DNA from: Zoogloea sp041914405
Lineage (GTDB): Bacteria > Pseudomonadota > Gammaproteobacteria > Burkholderiales > Rhodocyclaceae
Direction: 5' to 3'
Assembly (NCBI RefSeq): GCF_041914405.1
Contig: NZ_JAYSDK010000025.1
Coordinates: 14,972 to 78,971, forward strand
Length of the DNA: 64,000 nt
How positions within the stretch are numbered: position 1 is the stretch's first letter; each line of letters begins with the position of its first letter. Both the position numbers and the translations under genes were made by a program. Below, piece by piece: positions 8,802 through 16,093 of this stretch. Below the pieces are notes generated by a model, which saw only the letters and a list, made by a program, of their open reading frames with translations, did not search any database and had not been told where the DNA came from.

Positions 8802-9122
8802 ATGGATACCCGCGGAATCGATCAGATGTTGTCGGAGCTGCGCGCCACTTCCCAAGTGGCGTCGGGGAAGCCTGCCCAGGCGCCGAGTGCCGCTGGTGAA
8901 ACGGATTTCGGTCAGGTTCTACAGAGCGCAATCGACCAGGTGAGTTCTGCCCAGATGCAAGCCCAGGAAATGGCCAAGGGGTTTTCCTCGGGGGACCCGA
9001 ATGTCAATCTGCAGGACGTCATGGTCAATCTGCAAAAAGCCAACCTGTCCTTCCAGCAGATGGTGCAGGTTCGCAACAAGCTGGTCACGGCCTACCAGGA
9101 CATCATGAATATGTCAGTGTAG
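8802..9122 (+). CDS. fliE: Flagellar hook-basal body adaptor protein FliE
   Basis: A 106-residue protein (begins MDTRGIDQMLSELRA) with the conserved FliE C-terminus, including NLQDVMVNLQKANLSFQQMV and the final YQDIMNM segment. FliE joins the MS ring to the proximal rod and is the first rod-type substrate exported. It is preceded by AAGGAG at good spacing and by a sigma-54 promoter, and followed by a perfect terminator. It is a single-gene transcription unit, split from fliF, which is transcribed divergently on the far side of the two-component pair. Confidence 0.95.
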   Translation: MDTRGIDQMLSELRATSQVASGKPAQAPSAAGETDFGQVLQSAIDQVSSAQMQAQEMAKGFSSGDPNVNLQDVMVNLQKANLSFQQMVQVRNKLVTAYQDIMNMSV

Positions 9123-9140
9123 CCTCAGGGTTCCACGGAA

Positions 9141-9183
9141 CGAACAAAAATATAGCCGGCAATGCCGGCTATATTTTTGTTCG
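9141..9183. terminator. Bidirectional terminator between fliE and ycgR
   Basis: A perfect 20 bp inverted repeat (arm CGAACAAAAATATAGCCGGC, loop AAT) with T-rich 3' arms in both directions. It separates the convergent fliE and YcgR-like genes. Confidence 0.9.
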
Positions 9184-9192
9184 TTCATGCCA

Positions 9193-9960
9193 TCAGAAGT
9201 GCTGTCGTTCGCGGGCATTGCGCTCGCGTTCAGCCTTCAGGATGTAACGCTGGATGGTAGACGCCATGTTGCTGGCCAGGTTGATGAATTCGCAGCCCGC
9301 ACGCACGGTGACGCTGCCATCCCGGTTGGTGATGCGGAACACGTTGCGTACGCGCAGGGAGGCTGCGATCGGACCGGTCTCCGGCAGCATCAGGCGACAA
9401 TCGTGGAACTCCATGTCGGCGGCAAACTGCACGCCATTGGGCGGGATCACGATCGCCAGTCCGCCGCCACTGATGTCGAGCACATTGGCCTCCATCGAGA
9501 CCACCTTGTCGCCTTCCGCCTCTCCGACCGGAATGAGGCACGACAGACCTTGCTGGCTCGGTGTTGTCAGGCGGAAATACTCGCGTCGTTGCAGGCGCAG
9601 CAGGACGTCCGGCAGGGGGACCCGGAAGGCTTCATGCCCCTCGAATGGAAAGCGCTCGATCTGGCGTGCGGCAAACTGAATCTTGACCTTGTCGAGCTGG
9701 GTGACGCAGATGAGCTGTTCCGCCGAGGCAACCCGCCGGTTGATGGCTTCGTCGTTCGTCGAGTCCAGGATCAGGTGGCGCTCGTCCGGGGTGATCGCCA
9801 GAATGGCCGTCAGGAAGGAGTCGGCGCTGGCGTCGATGAAGGCGCTCACCATTGCACGCTTGTGCAGAAGTCCTCGCAGGTTGTAGAGGATGTCTGTTTT
9901 TCCGCGCAGCAGATAGCGGGAATAGTCGTCGGCCTGCAGGAGTTCGAACTTGAGCGGCAT
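9193..9960 (-). CDS. ycgR: Flagellar brake protein YcgR-like (PilZ domain)
   Basis: A 255-residue protein with an N-terminal YcgR_N beta domain (about 1-115) and a C-terminal PilZ domain. The two c-di-GMP-binding motifs are intact: RxxxR as RREYFR (125-130) and DxSxxG as DISGGG (162-167). YcgR binds c-di-GMP and then the flagellar motor (FliG/MotA), slowing rotation. Its location at the edge of the flagellar cluster supports the same job here. It could be an FlgZ-type variant; the distinction is not visible in sequence. Confidence 0.9.
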   Translation of the reverse strand: MPLKFELLQADDYSRYLLRGKTDILYNLRGLLHKRAMVSAFIDASADSFLTAILAITPDERHLILDSTNDEAINRRVASAEQLICVTQLDKVKIQFAARQIERFPFEGHEAFRVPLPDVLLRLQRREYFRLTTPSQQGLSCLIPVGEAEGDKVVSMEANVLDISGGGLAIVIPPNGVQFAADMEFHDCRLMLPETGPIAASLRVRNVFRITNRDGSVTVRAGCEFINLASNMASTIQRYILKAERERNARERQHF

Positions 9961-10031
9961 GGTGTCGGTGGTTGATCCGCGAGCGGGAAGTGCACGGATT
10001 TTAGCAGTCCGTTCCTTGCTCCGAGCGCTTG

Positions 10032-10080
10032 CGAGCCGCCAAATGGCTCGCGGGCCCGGGCAATGGCGCCCCGGGCCCGC
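10032..10080. terminator. Two GC-rich stem-loops downstream of phoU, no T run
   Basis: CGAGCC...GGCTCG (10032-10050) is followed directly by a perfect 11 bp inverted repeat GCGGGCCCGGG/CCCGGGCCCGC (10050-10080). They lie in the 140 bp between ycgR and phoU, 3' of phoU. No poly-T follows on either strand, so termination without help is uncertain; transcript stabilisation is an alternative. Confidence 0.4.
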
Positions 10081-10100
10081 GAAGGATCCTGCGTCAGCGC

Positions 10101-10799
10101 TTAGCGGGTGGCTTCGCGCTCGATCTCTTCGAGACTGGTGTGGCGGACGTCGCGCCCCTTGACCATGTACACCACATACTCGGCAATGTTCTTGGCGTGG
10201 TCGCCAATGCGCTCCACCGACTTGGCGACGAACATCAGTTCGATGGCCTGGGAGATGGTGCGCGGGTCTTCCATCATGTAAGTGATGAGCTGGCGCATGA
10301 TGCCTTTGAATTCGGCATCCACCTCCTTGTCCTGGCGCACCACCTGGGCTGCGGCGATGGTGTCGAGGCGGGCGTAGGCGTCCAGGGAGGTGCGCAGCAT
10401 GTCCACTACCGCGTCGGCAATGTGCCCGAGGCGGATCTGCGGCATGAAGGCGGCGCCGCCGGTGTGGAGCTGCTTGGCGGTCTTGGCAATTTTCTTGGCC
10501 TCGTCGCCAATGCGCTCCAGGTCGGTGATGGTCTTCTGTACGGTGCTGATCATGCGCAGGTCCACCGCTGTCGGCTGGCGCTTGGCGATGACCTGATTGC
10601 AGGCCTCGTCGAGTTCGATTTCCAGGATGTTGACCCGGTTGTCATTCTCGATGACCTGGTCGATCAGCAGCAAATCACCTTCGGCAAGGCCTTCCATTGC
10701 CTTCACGATCTGCAGTTCGACCATGCCTCCCATCTGGAGAACCCGGTTGCGGATTCCTTCCAGCTCGGAATCAAACTTCTTGGAGGTGTGCTCGGTCAT
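10101..10799 (-). CDS. phoU: Phosphate-specific transport system regulator PhoU
   Basis: A 232-residue all-helical protein made of two PhoU repeats (about 20-105 and 120-210), with the metal-binding acidic pattern seen as DLERIGDEAKKIAK in the first half and SVERIGDHAKNIAEYVVYM in the second. PhoU links PstSCAB transport to PhoR/PhoB signalling. The ATG at 10799 is chosen because AGGA lies 6 bases upstream; an ATG 24 bp further up lacks a ribosome site. No pst or phoBR genes are in the window; phoU sits alone downstream of rpiA. Confidence 0.95.
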   Translation of the reverse strand: MTEHTSKKFDSELEGIRNRVLQMGGMVELQIVKAMEGLAEGDLLLIDQVIENDNRVNILEIELDEACNQVIAKRQPTAVDLRMISTVQKTITDLERIGDEAKKIAKTAKQLHTGGAAFMPQIRLGHIADAVVDMLRTSLDAYARLDTIAAAQVVRQDKEVDAEFKGIMRQLITYMMEDPRTISQAIELMFVAKSVERIGDHAKNIAEYVVYMVKGRDVRHTSLEEIEREATR

Positions 10800-10870
10800 G
10801 GAAAGTCCTGTGGGTGAAGGCAATGAAAACTGCCGAAGGCTAACAGGGAAATATGATTCTTTTGTGTCAG

Positions 10871-11533
10871 TCAGGCCCGTTCGAAGGTTTGAACGCCTTC
10901 GGCGGTGGCCAGGAGCAGGACGTCGGCACCGCGCTTGGCAAAAAGACCGCTGGTTACGACACCGACGATGCCGTCGATGGTGGTCTCGAGGGCGACCGGG
11001 TCGCTGATGGCGAGACCATGCACGTCGAGGATCAAGTTGCCGTTATCAGTGACGAAGCCTTCCCGGAGGGCCGGCCGGCCGCCGAGGCGGGTGAGCTCGC
11101 GCGCGACCTGGGCGCGGGCCATCGGGATGACCTCAACCGGCAGGGGGAAGCGTCCGAGCTGGGCGACGCGCTTGGTGGCGTCGCAGATGCAGATGAACTT
11201 GCCGGCAACGGCAGCGACGATCTTCTCACGGGTCTGGGCGCCGCCACCGCCCTTGATCATGGCGAGGGAGTGGTCGATTTCGTCGGCGCCGTCGATGTAG
11301 ACCGGCAGGGTGGTGACGTCGTTCAGGTCGAGCAGGCGGATGCCGTGGGCGGCCAGGCGGCGGGCCGAAGCCTCGGAGGAGGGCACGGCGCCAGCGATGC
11401 GATCCTTCAGGGCGGCCAGGCCGTCGATGAAGAAGTTGGCCGTCGAGCCCGTGCCGACGCCGACCACCTCGCCTTCGATAACGTAGTCGAGTGCGCGAAG
11501 CGCGGCCTGTTGCTTGAGTTCGTCCTGGGTCAT
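10871..11533 (-). CDS. rpiA: Ribose-5-phosphate isomerase A
   Basis: A 220-residue enzyme converting ribose 5-phosphate to ribulose 5-phosphate in the non-oxidative pentose phosphate pathway. Family motifs are clear: the phosphate loop GTGSTA (27-32), DGADEID (81-87) with catalytic Asp residues, and KGGGGA (94-99). Length equals E. coli RpiA (219). It runs towards phoU with a 71 bp gap, so the two may share a transcript. Confidence 0.97.
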   Translation of the reverse strand: MTQDELKQQAALRALDYVIEGEVVGVGTGSTANFFIDGLAALKDRIAGAVPSSEASARRLAAHGIRLLDLNDVTTLPVYIDGADEIDHSLAMIKGGGGAQTREKIVAAVAGKFICICDATKRVAQLGRFPLPVEVIPMARAQVARELTRLGGRPALREGFVTDNGNLILDVHGLAISDPVALETTIDGIVGVVTSGLFAKRGADVLLLATAEGVQTFERA

Positions 11534-11594
11534 GATGTGCAGCCGGGAGGCAAAACCATGATTTTAACCGGGACGAGCCGATCCGGCGTCGTGA

Positions 11595-12473
11595 TCAGGC
11601 AGGACCGCTTGCCACCGGCCGTGCCGGATCGGAGCACCATTCGCTCCAGGAGCCGGCGTACAGCTTGGCGCCGTCAAGGCCGACAGCCTCCATGGCGAGT
11701 AGGTTGTGACAGGCTGTGACGCCTGAGCCGCATTGGAGCACCACGTTGTGGGCGTCGCCACCCTTGATCAACGCGCCGAACTCCTCCTGGAGTTCAGACA
11801 GTTGCTTGAAACAGCCGTCGGCGTTGAGGTTGTCCTTGAAGAAGCGGTTGAGGGCGCCGGGGATGTGCCCGCCGACCGGGTCGAGGGTTTCGTTCTCGCC
11901 GCGGAAGCGGTCTGGCGCGCGGGCGTCGATCAGCAGCATTTCCGGGCTGTGCAGGTGGCTGAGCACGTAGTCAGCGTCCACCTTCATGGCGTCCTGCCGC
12001 TTCAGGGGGAATGCTTGTGCTTCCCCCACGGCGGGCTGCACGGTGGTGAGTGGGTGGCATCCCCCGGTCCAGGCTTGCAGGCCCCCATTCAGCACGGCGA
12101 CACGATCATGGCCCAGCCAACGCAGCAGCCACCAAAGGCGAGCGGCGAACATACCGCCGACGTCGTCGTAGGCGACGACCTGCGTGTTGCTGGAAACCCC
12201 GAGCGCGCCCAGTTTGTCGGCCAGTAGTTGCGGATCGGGCAGCGGATGGCGCCCATTGTGTCCGGTGCAGGGGCCCGACAGATCCTCTTCCAGGTCGAGG
12301 AAGAGGGCGTTCGGCAGGTGTCCGTCGGCGTAGGCTTGTCGTCCGAAGGCCGGGTTGCGTAGATCGAAACGGCAATCGAAGATGCGCCATGCAGGCGTAG
12401 CCGACTCAGCCAGTTCCTGCGCCGTGATGAGCGTCGTGAAAAGCGGTAGCACGGTGGCGATGTCCCCAGGCAT
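11595..12473 (-). CDS. sseA: Thiosulfate/3-mercaptopyruvate sulfurtransferase (tandem rhodanese, SseA-like)
   Basis: A 292-residue protein of two rhodanese domains: an inactive N-terminal one (about 12-135, DCRFDL) and a catalytic C-terminal one (about 165-285). The active-site loop is CGSGVT with Cys248; this CG[S/T]GVT form is typical of 3-mercaptopyruvate sulfurtransferases, while thiosulfate enzymes usually have CRKGVT. It transfers sulfane sulfur to thiol acceptors. Its start lies 2 bp after the stop of the STAS-like gene, suggesting co-transcription. Confidence 0.88.
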   Translation of the reverse strand: MPGDIATVLPLFTTLITAQELAESATPAWRIFDCRFDLRNPAFGRQAYADGHLPNALFLDLEEDLSGPCTGHNGRHPLPDPQLLADKLGALGVSSNTQVVAYDDVGGMFAARLWWLLRWLGHDRVAVLNGGLQAWTGGCHPLTTVQPAVGEAQAFPLKRQDAMKVDADYVLSHLHSPEMLLIDARAPDRFRGENETLDPVGGHIPGALNRFFKDNLNADGCFKQLSELQEEFGALIKGGDAHNVVLQCGSGVTACHNLLAMEAVGLDGAKLYAGSWSEWCSDPARPVASGPA

Positions 12474-12475
12474 CC

Positions 12476-12841
12476 TCAGTCGGCGACCGGCGACGGAATG
12501 CCGCTGATCCAGGCTTCGGCATCGTCGGCGTCTTCAAAGACGCGTACGTCGGCATTGACGAAGATCTGTGACAGCCAGGCGCTCCAAGTCACCCACTGGT
12601 CGTCGGTGACGATCGCAATGCGTGCGAAGTCGTTCGCATGCGCACGGGCAAAGCGGATCTCCTCGAGGGCCATGTCTACTGTGAAGCCGGTCATCTCGCG
12701 CAGGTCGAAGAACAGGCTGACCGGGCCTTCGAACTGTACCTTGTAATTGACGAGCTCTTCGAATTCCTTGTAGTCGGCCAGGGTGAATTCGCCAAAGACA
12801 GTCACGTTGATGCGGCTGTCCTTGTTGTCGGTGGTGATCAT
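12476..12841 (-). CDS. SpoIIAA-like (STAS/SEC14-type) small protein
   Basis: A 121-residue protein with alternating beta strands and helices of the SpoIIAA-like fold (LFFDLREMTGF in the middle, ARIAIVTDDQWVTWSA, DVRVFEDADDAEAWI near the C-terminus). Homologues are small cytoplasmic proteins of unknown role, sometimes tied to lipid or stress functions. The ATG at 12841 is favoured because AAGGAAG lies upstream; a 22-residue extension to 12907 would overlap the permease stop and has no ribosome site. It is co-directional with sseA. Confidence 0.75.
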   Translation of the reverse strand: MITTDNKDSRINVTVFGEFTLADYKEFEELVNYKVQFEGPVSLFFDLREMTGFTVDMALEEIRFARAHANDFARIAIVTDDQWVTWSAWLSQIFVNADVRVFEDADDAEAWISGIPSPVAD

Positions 12842-12903
12842 CGCCTGCTTCCTTTCTGGGCTGACTAGTATGGTGGCAGTGTAGCGCCGGACGGCGCCCC
12901 GCT

Positions 12904-13767
12904 TCAATCGGCCTCAAGCGCGGGGTTGGGTTTGCGGGAGGCCAGTGAGACCAGGACGCCGCTGGAAATAATGATGACGATGGCCAGTACCGACGTCCAC
13001 GGCAGGTGCTCCTGCCAGAGCAGCACGCCAAACAGGCTGGAAAAGACTACCGTGCTGTAGGCGAGGTTGGCCGAGACCAGCGTCTTGCCGTAGCGGTAGG
13101 CGCGGGTCATTGCGAGTTGGGCGCAGCCGCCGAAGCCGCCCACGCCGAGCAGGATGGCCGCACCTTCGAGCGAGATGGAATGCAGTCCTCCGGCAAGCAG
13201 CGCCCAGGTCAGGCCGAAGAGGCTGGTGATCAGCGAGAACCACAACACCGTGCGGGCCTCCGGCTCTCCGGCCCGCCCCAGTTCGCGGACGTTGACATAG
13301 GCCAGGCTGGCGATCAGACCGGCCCCCAGGCCGCCCAGCGCCCCGGGCCACTGGCTGGGTTGCAGGGTCGGCTTGAGCAGCAGGACCACGCCTAGAAAAC
13401 CCAGGCTGACAGCGCCGAACAGCGCGGGGCTGATGCGCTCCTTGAACCACAGGGCAAGTAACAGGGCGACGAACAGTGGCGAGGTATAGTTGAGAGTGAC
13501 GGCCGTCGCGAGGGGCAGGATGCCGAGTGAGAAGAAGTAGCACATCAACGCGATGGTGCCCGACAGCCCGCGCGACAACTGCAGGCGCCAGTGCGAGGTA
13601 GCGTAGGACGTGCCTTGCAGGCGCAACAGGACAATCATCATCAGCAGGCCCACGAGCCCCCGGTAGAAGACCAGTTCGCCGGTGGAAAACAGTGCGGAGC
13701 CGAGTTTGACGCACACCCCCATGCACGCGAACAGCAGGCTGGCAACGATCATCCAGAGGGATTGCAT
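12904..13767 (-). CDS. EamA-family (DMT) metabolite transporter
   Basis: A 287-residue polytopic inner-membrane protein with about ten transmembrane helices in two EamA repeats (roughly 5-130 and 145-280), beginning MQSLWMIVASLLFACMGVCV. The pattern VTLNYTSPLFVALLLALWFKE at the end of repeat one is typical of drug/metabolite transporter exporters. The substrate cannot be read from sequence; relatives export amino acids, nucleosides or riboflavin. The gene is alone upstream of the STAS-like and sseA genes in one leftward group. Confidence 0.88.
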   Translation of the reverse strand: MQSLWMIVASLLFACMGVCVKLGSALFSTGELVFYRGLVGLLMMIVLLRLQGTSYATSHWRLQLSRGLSGTIALMCYFFSLGILPLATAVTLNYTSPLFVALLLALWFKERISPALFGAVSLGFLGVVLLLKPTLQPSQWPGALGGLGAGLIASLAYVNVRELGRAGEPEARTVLWFSLITSLFGLTWALLAGGLHSISLEGAAILLGVGGFGGCAQLAMTRAYRYGKTLVSANLAYSTVVFSSLFGVLLWQEHLPWTSVLAIVIIISSGVLVSLASRKPNPALEAD

Positions 13768-13836
13768 GGGGAACTTCGGTGGAAGGAAACCTCGGCATTT
13801 TACTGAATGAACGTGCTCCGGCCCGGCGCCAACGTG

Positions 13837-13870
13837 AAAAACCCCCGGGGCGTGAGCCCGCGGGGGTTTT
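13837..13870 (-). terminator. Rho-independent terminator of aceA
   Basis: AAAAACCCCC and GGGGGTTTT arms enclose a GC-rich loop, and the minus strand ends in a T run. It lies 42 bp after the isocitrate lyase stop; the weaker opposite reading could also stop anything arriving rightwards. Confidence 0.85.
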
Positions 13871-13911
13871 CAACCAAGCGTGCCGGCGAGGGATGCCGGC
13901 AACCGGATTTC

Positions 13912-15225
13912 TTAGTGGAACTGTTCTTCTTCGGTGGAGCCTGTCAGGGCCTTCACGGAGGAGGAGCCGCCCTGGATCACGGTGGTCACGTCGTCGAAGT
14001 AACCGGTACCCACTTCTTGCTGGTGGGACACGAAGGTGTAGCCCTGTTCGCGAGCAGCGAATTCCGGCTCCTGAACCATTTCAACGTAGTGCTTCATGCC
14101 TTCGCCGCGAGCGTAAGCGTGGGCGAACTTGAAGGTGTTGTACCAGTTGACGTGGATACCAGCCAGGGTGATGAACTGGTACTTGTAGCCCAGCGCGGAC
14201 AGCTCTTCCTGGAAGGAGGCGATCTGCGAGTCGTTGAGGTTCTTCTTCCAGTTGAAGGACGGCGAGCAGTTGTAGGACAGCAGCTTGCCCGGGCAGGCGG
14301 CCAGCACGGCTTGGGCGAATTCGCGGGCGAAGCCGATGTCGGGCACGCCGGTTTCACACCAGACCAGATCAGCGTACGGAGCGTAAGCCACGCCGCGGGA
14401 GATGGACTGCTCCAGACCGTTCTTGACGCGGAAGAAACCTTCCTGGGTGCGCTCGCCGGTCAGGAACGGCTTGTCGTTCTCGTCGTAGTCGGAGGTGATC
14501 AGGTTGGCAGCTTCGGCATCGGTACGGGCCAGGATCAGGGTCGGAACGCCCATGACGTCAGCGGCGAAACGAGCGGAGATCAGCTTTTCGATGGCTTCGC
14601 GGGTCGGGACGAGCACCTTGCCACCCATGTGGCCGCACTTCTTGGCAGCAGCCAGCTGGTCTTCGAAGTGAACACCGGCAGCACCGGCGGCGATCATGTT
14701 CTTCATCAGTTCGAAGGCGTTCAGCACGCCGCCGAAACCGGCTTCAGCGTCGGCAACGATCGGCAGGAAGTAGTCGATGAAGTCCTTGTCGCCCGGGTTG
14801 ATGCCACGCGACCACTGGATTTCGTCAGCGCGCTTGAAGGTGTTGTTGATGCGGCGAACCATGGTCGGCACGGAGTCGTAGGCGTACAGCGACTGGTCCG
14901 GGTACATGGTTTCGGAGGTGTTGCCGTCGGCAGCAACTTGCCAGCCGGACAGATACACGGCTTCCAGGCCAGCCTTGGCCTGTTGCATGGCTTGACCGGC
15001 GGTGATGGCGCCGAAAGCATTGACGTAGCCCTTCTTTGCGCCGCCGTTCACCTTATCCCACAGGACCTTGGCGCCGCGCTGGGCCAGGGTGTACTCAGGC
15101 TGCAGGCTGCCACGCAGGCGCACGACGTCAGCGGCGGAGTAACCACGCTTGACGCCCTTCCAGCGGGGGTTTTCGGCCCAGTCTTTTTCCAGAGCGGCGA
15201 TTTGCTGTTCGCGAGTCAGAGACAT
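13912..15225 (-). CDS. aceA: Isocitrate lyase
   Basis: A 437-residue glyoxylate-shunt enzyme splitting isocitrate into succinate and glyoxylate. The signature KKCGHMGGKVLVPTREA places catalytic Cys at residue 197, and DADSGFGG-type metal residues appear as ADAEAGFGG near 160. Length is close to E. coli AceA (434). The ATG at 15225 has AAAAGGA upstream; an in-frame ATG 21 bp earlier does not. The gene is monocistronic, with its own promoter and terminator; no malate synthase is in the window. With aceK and two isocitrate dehydrogenases nearby, flux at isocitrate appears carefully controlled. Confidence 0.97.
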   Translation of the reverse strand: MSLTREQQIAALEKDWAENPRWKGVKRGYSAADVVRLRGSLQPEYTLAQRGAKVLWDKVNGGAKKGYVNAFGAITAGQAMQQAKAGLEAVYLSGWQVAADGNTSETMYPDQSLYAYDSVPTMVRRINNTFKRADEIQWSRGINPGDKDFIDYFLPIVADAEAGFGGVLNAFELMKNMIAAGAAGVHFEDQLAAAKKCGHMGGKVLVPTREAIEKLISARFAADVMGVPTLILARTDAEAANLITSDYDENDKPFLTGERTQEGFFRVKNGLEQSISRGVAYAPYADLVWCETGVPDIGFAREFAQAVLAACPGKLLSYNCSPSFNWKKNLNDSQIASFQEELSALGYKYQFITLAGIHVNWYNTFKFAHAYARGEGMKHYVEMVQEPEFAAREQGYTFVSHQQEVGTGYFDDVTTVIQGGSSSVKALTGSTEEEQFH

Positions 15226-15372
15226 ACGTAATCCTTTTCTAACCAAGTGGGGAGGGGAAGCCGGGGTGCGGAAGTCTGCTCTTGCGGGCTGTGCTTCGCG
15301 CTCACTCCTGAGCCGCTTGATCCTGCTGCCGTAGGCTTTGGAGCGCTTCGGAAACGTCGATCAGTGAGTGAA

Positions 15373-15401
15373 AGTATAGGCATGATCGTGCATGGCAGCA
15401 A
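15373..15401 (-). promoter_or_regulatory. Sigma-70 promoter of aceA
   Basis: On the minus strand TTGCTG (15396-15401) and TATACT (15373-15378) are separated by exactly 17 bp, about 150 bp upstream of the aceA start. It is the best promoter match in this region. Confidence 0.6.
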
Positions 15402-15405
15402 TAGG

Positions 15406-15417
15406 TCTTATATAAGA
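15406..15417. promoter_or_regulatory. Perfect palindrome TCTTATATAAGA just upstream of the aceA -35
   Basis: A 12 bp perfect palindrome lies 4 bp upstream of the aceA -35 element in an AT-rich stretch. The position suits an activator site or UP-like element; no regulator family is assigned. Confidence 0.4.
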
Positions 15418-15437
15418 TATAAGAAATAAATTTATTC

Positions 15438-15467
15438 AAAAAAACAGGGGCTTGTGCCCCGTTTTTT
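15438..15467 (-). terminator. Terminator of rraA
   Basis: A GGGGC/GCCCC stem with flanking A and T runs lies 67 bp downstream of the rraA stop, reading leftwards. It separates rraA from the aceA promoter. The rest of the 15226-15533 gap holds only the aceA promoter and palindrome. Confidence 0.8.
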
Positions 15468-15533
15468 GTATGGTGAAACGGTGTCGGCGATTGTGAAATG
15501 AAGCCTCGCTGCGCTGCGGTCCCTTCTACGGGT

Positions 15534-16013
15534 TTACAGCAATGGGGTTTCCGACAGGATCACCCCGTCCTCGTCAGCGTATAACCACTGTCCGGGAACG
15601 AAGGTTACGCCGCCGAAAGTGACGGGAATGTCCACGTCGCCGGCACCCTTCTTGACGCTCTTCATCGGGTGGGTGGCCAGTGCGAAAACGCCGATGTCCA
15701 TTCCGGCGATCGGGCCCGAGTCACGAATGCAGCCATACATGATTACGCCGGCCCAGCCGTTCTTGACGCCCAGCAGGGCGAGCTGATCGCCCAGCATCGC
15801 ACAGCGCAGGGAGCCGCCGGCGTCCACGACCAGCACGTTGCCGTTACCCGGAGTGTCGAGTGTCGAGCGCACGAGGGCGTTGTCCTCGAAGACCTTCAGG
15901 GTGCGGATCGGGCCGGCGAAACGGGTTTTGCCGCCAAAGCTGCGGAACATTGGGGCGACTGCGCGGACCTTGCCTTCGTTGGCGTCGCAGAGATCGGTGG
16001 TCTGGAATTCCAT
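15534..16013 (-). CDS. rraA: RraA family protein (ribonuclease E inhibitor / oxaloacetate decarboxylase-HMG aldolase fold)
   Basis: A 159-residue protein beginning MEFQTTDLCDANEG. It shows the family core GDQLALLGVKNGWAGVIMYG followed by CIRDS, that is, the GDxxA...NGxxG...RD pattern shared by RNase E regulator RraA and by class II HMG/CHA aldolases of the same fold. Length matches E. coli RraA (161). Many bacterial members may be metal-dependent aldolases or decarboxylases rather than RNase regulators; sequence alone does not decide. It is monocistronic. Confidence 0.88.
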   Translation of the reverse strand: MEFQTTDLCDANEGKVRAVAPMFRSFGGKTRFAGPIRTLKVFEDNALVRSTLDTPGNGNVLVVDAGGSLRCAMLGDQLALLGVKNGWAGVIMYGCIRDSGPIAGMDIGVFALATHPMKSVKKGAGDVDIPVTFGGVTFVPGQWLYADEDGVILSETPLL

Positions 16014-16039
16014 GTTGACTCCATCAGAGCGGTGAAATG

Positions 16040-16067
16040 AAAACGGGCGGCCTCTCAGCCGCCCGTC
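16040..16067 (-). terminator. Terminator of the clpSA operon
   Basis: CGGGCGGC/GCCGCCCG 8 bp stem with a CTCTCA loop, followed on the minus strand by TTTTC, 27 bp after the clpA stop. Confidence 0.8.
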
Positions 16068-16093
16068 AAAGGTGCAAAGCTCAGTTGGAAAAA

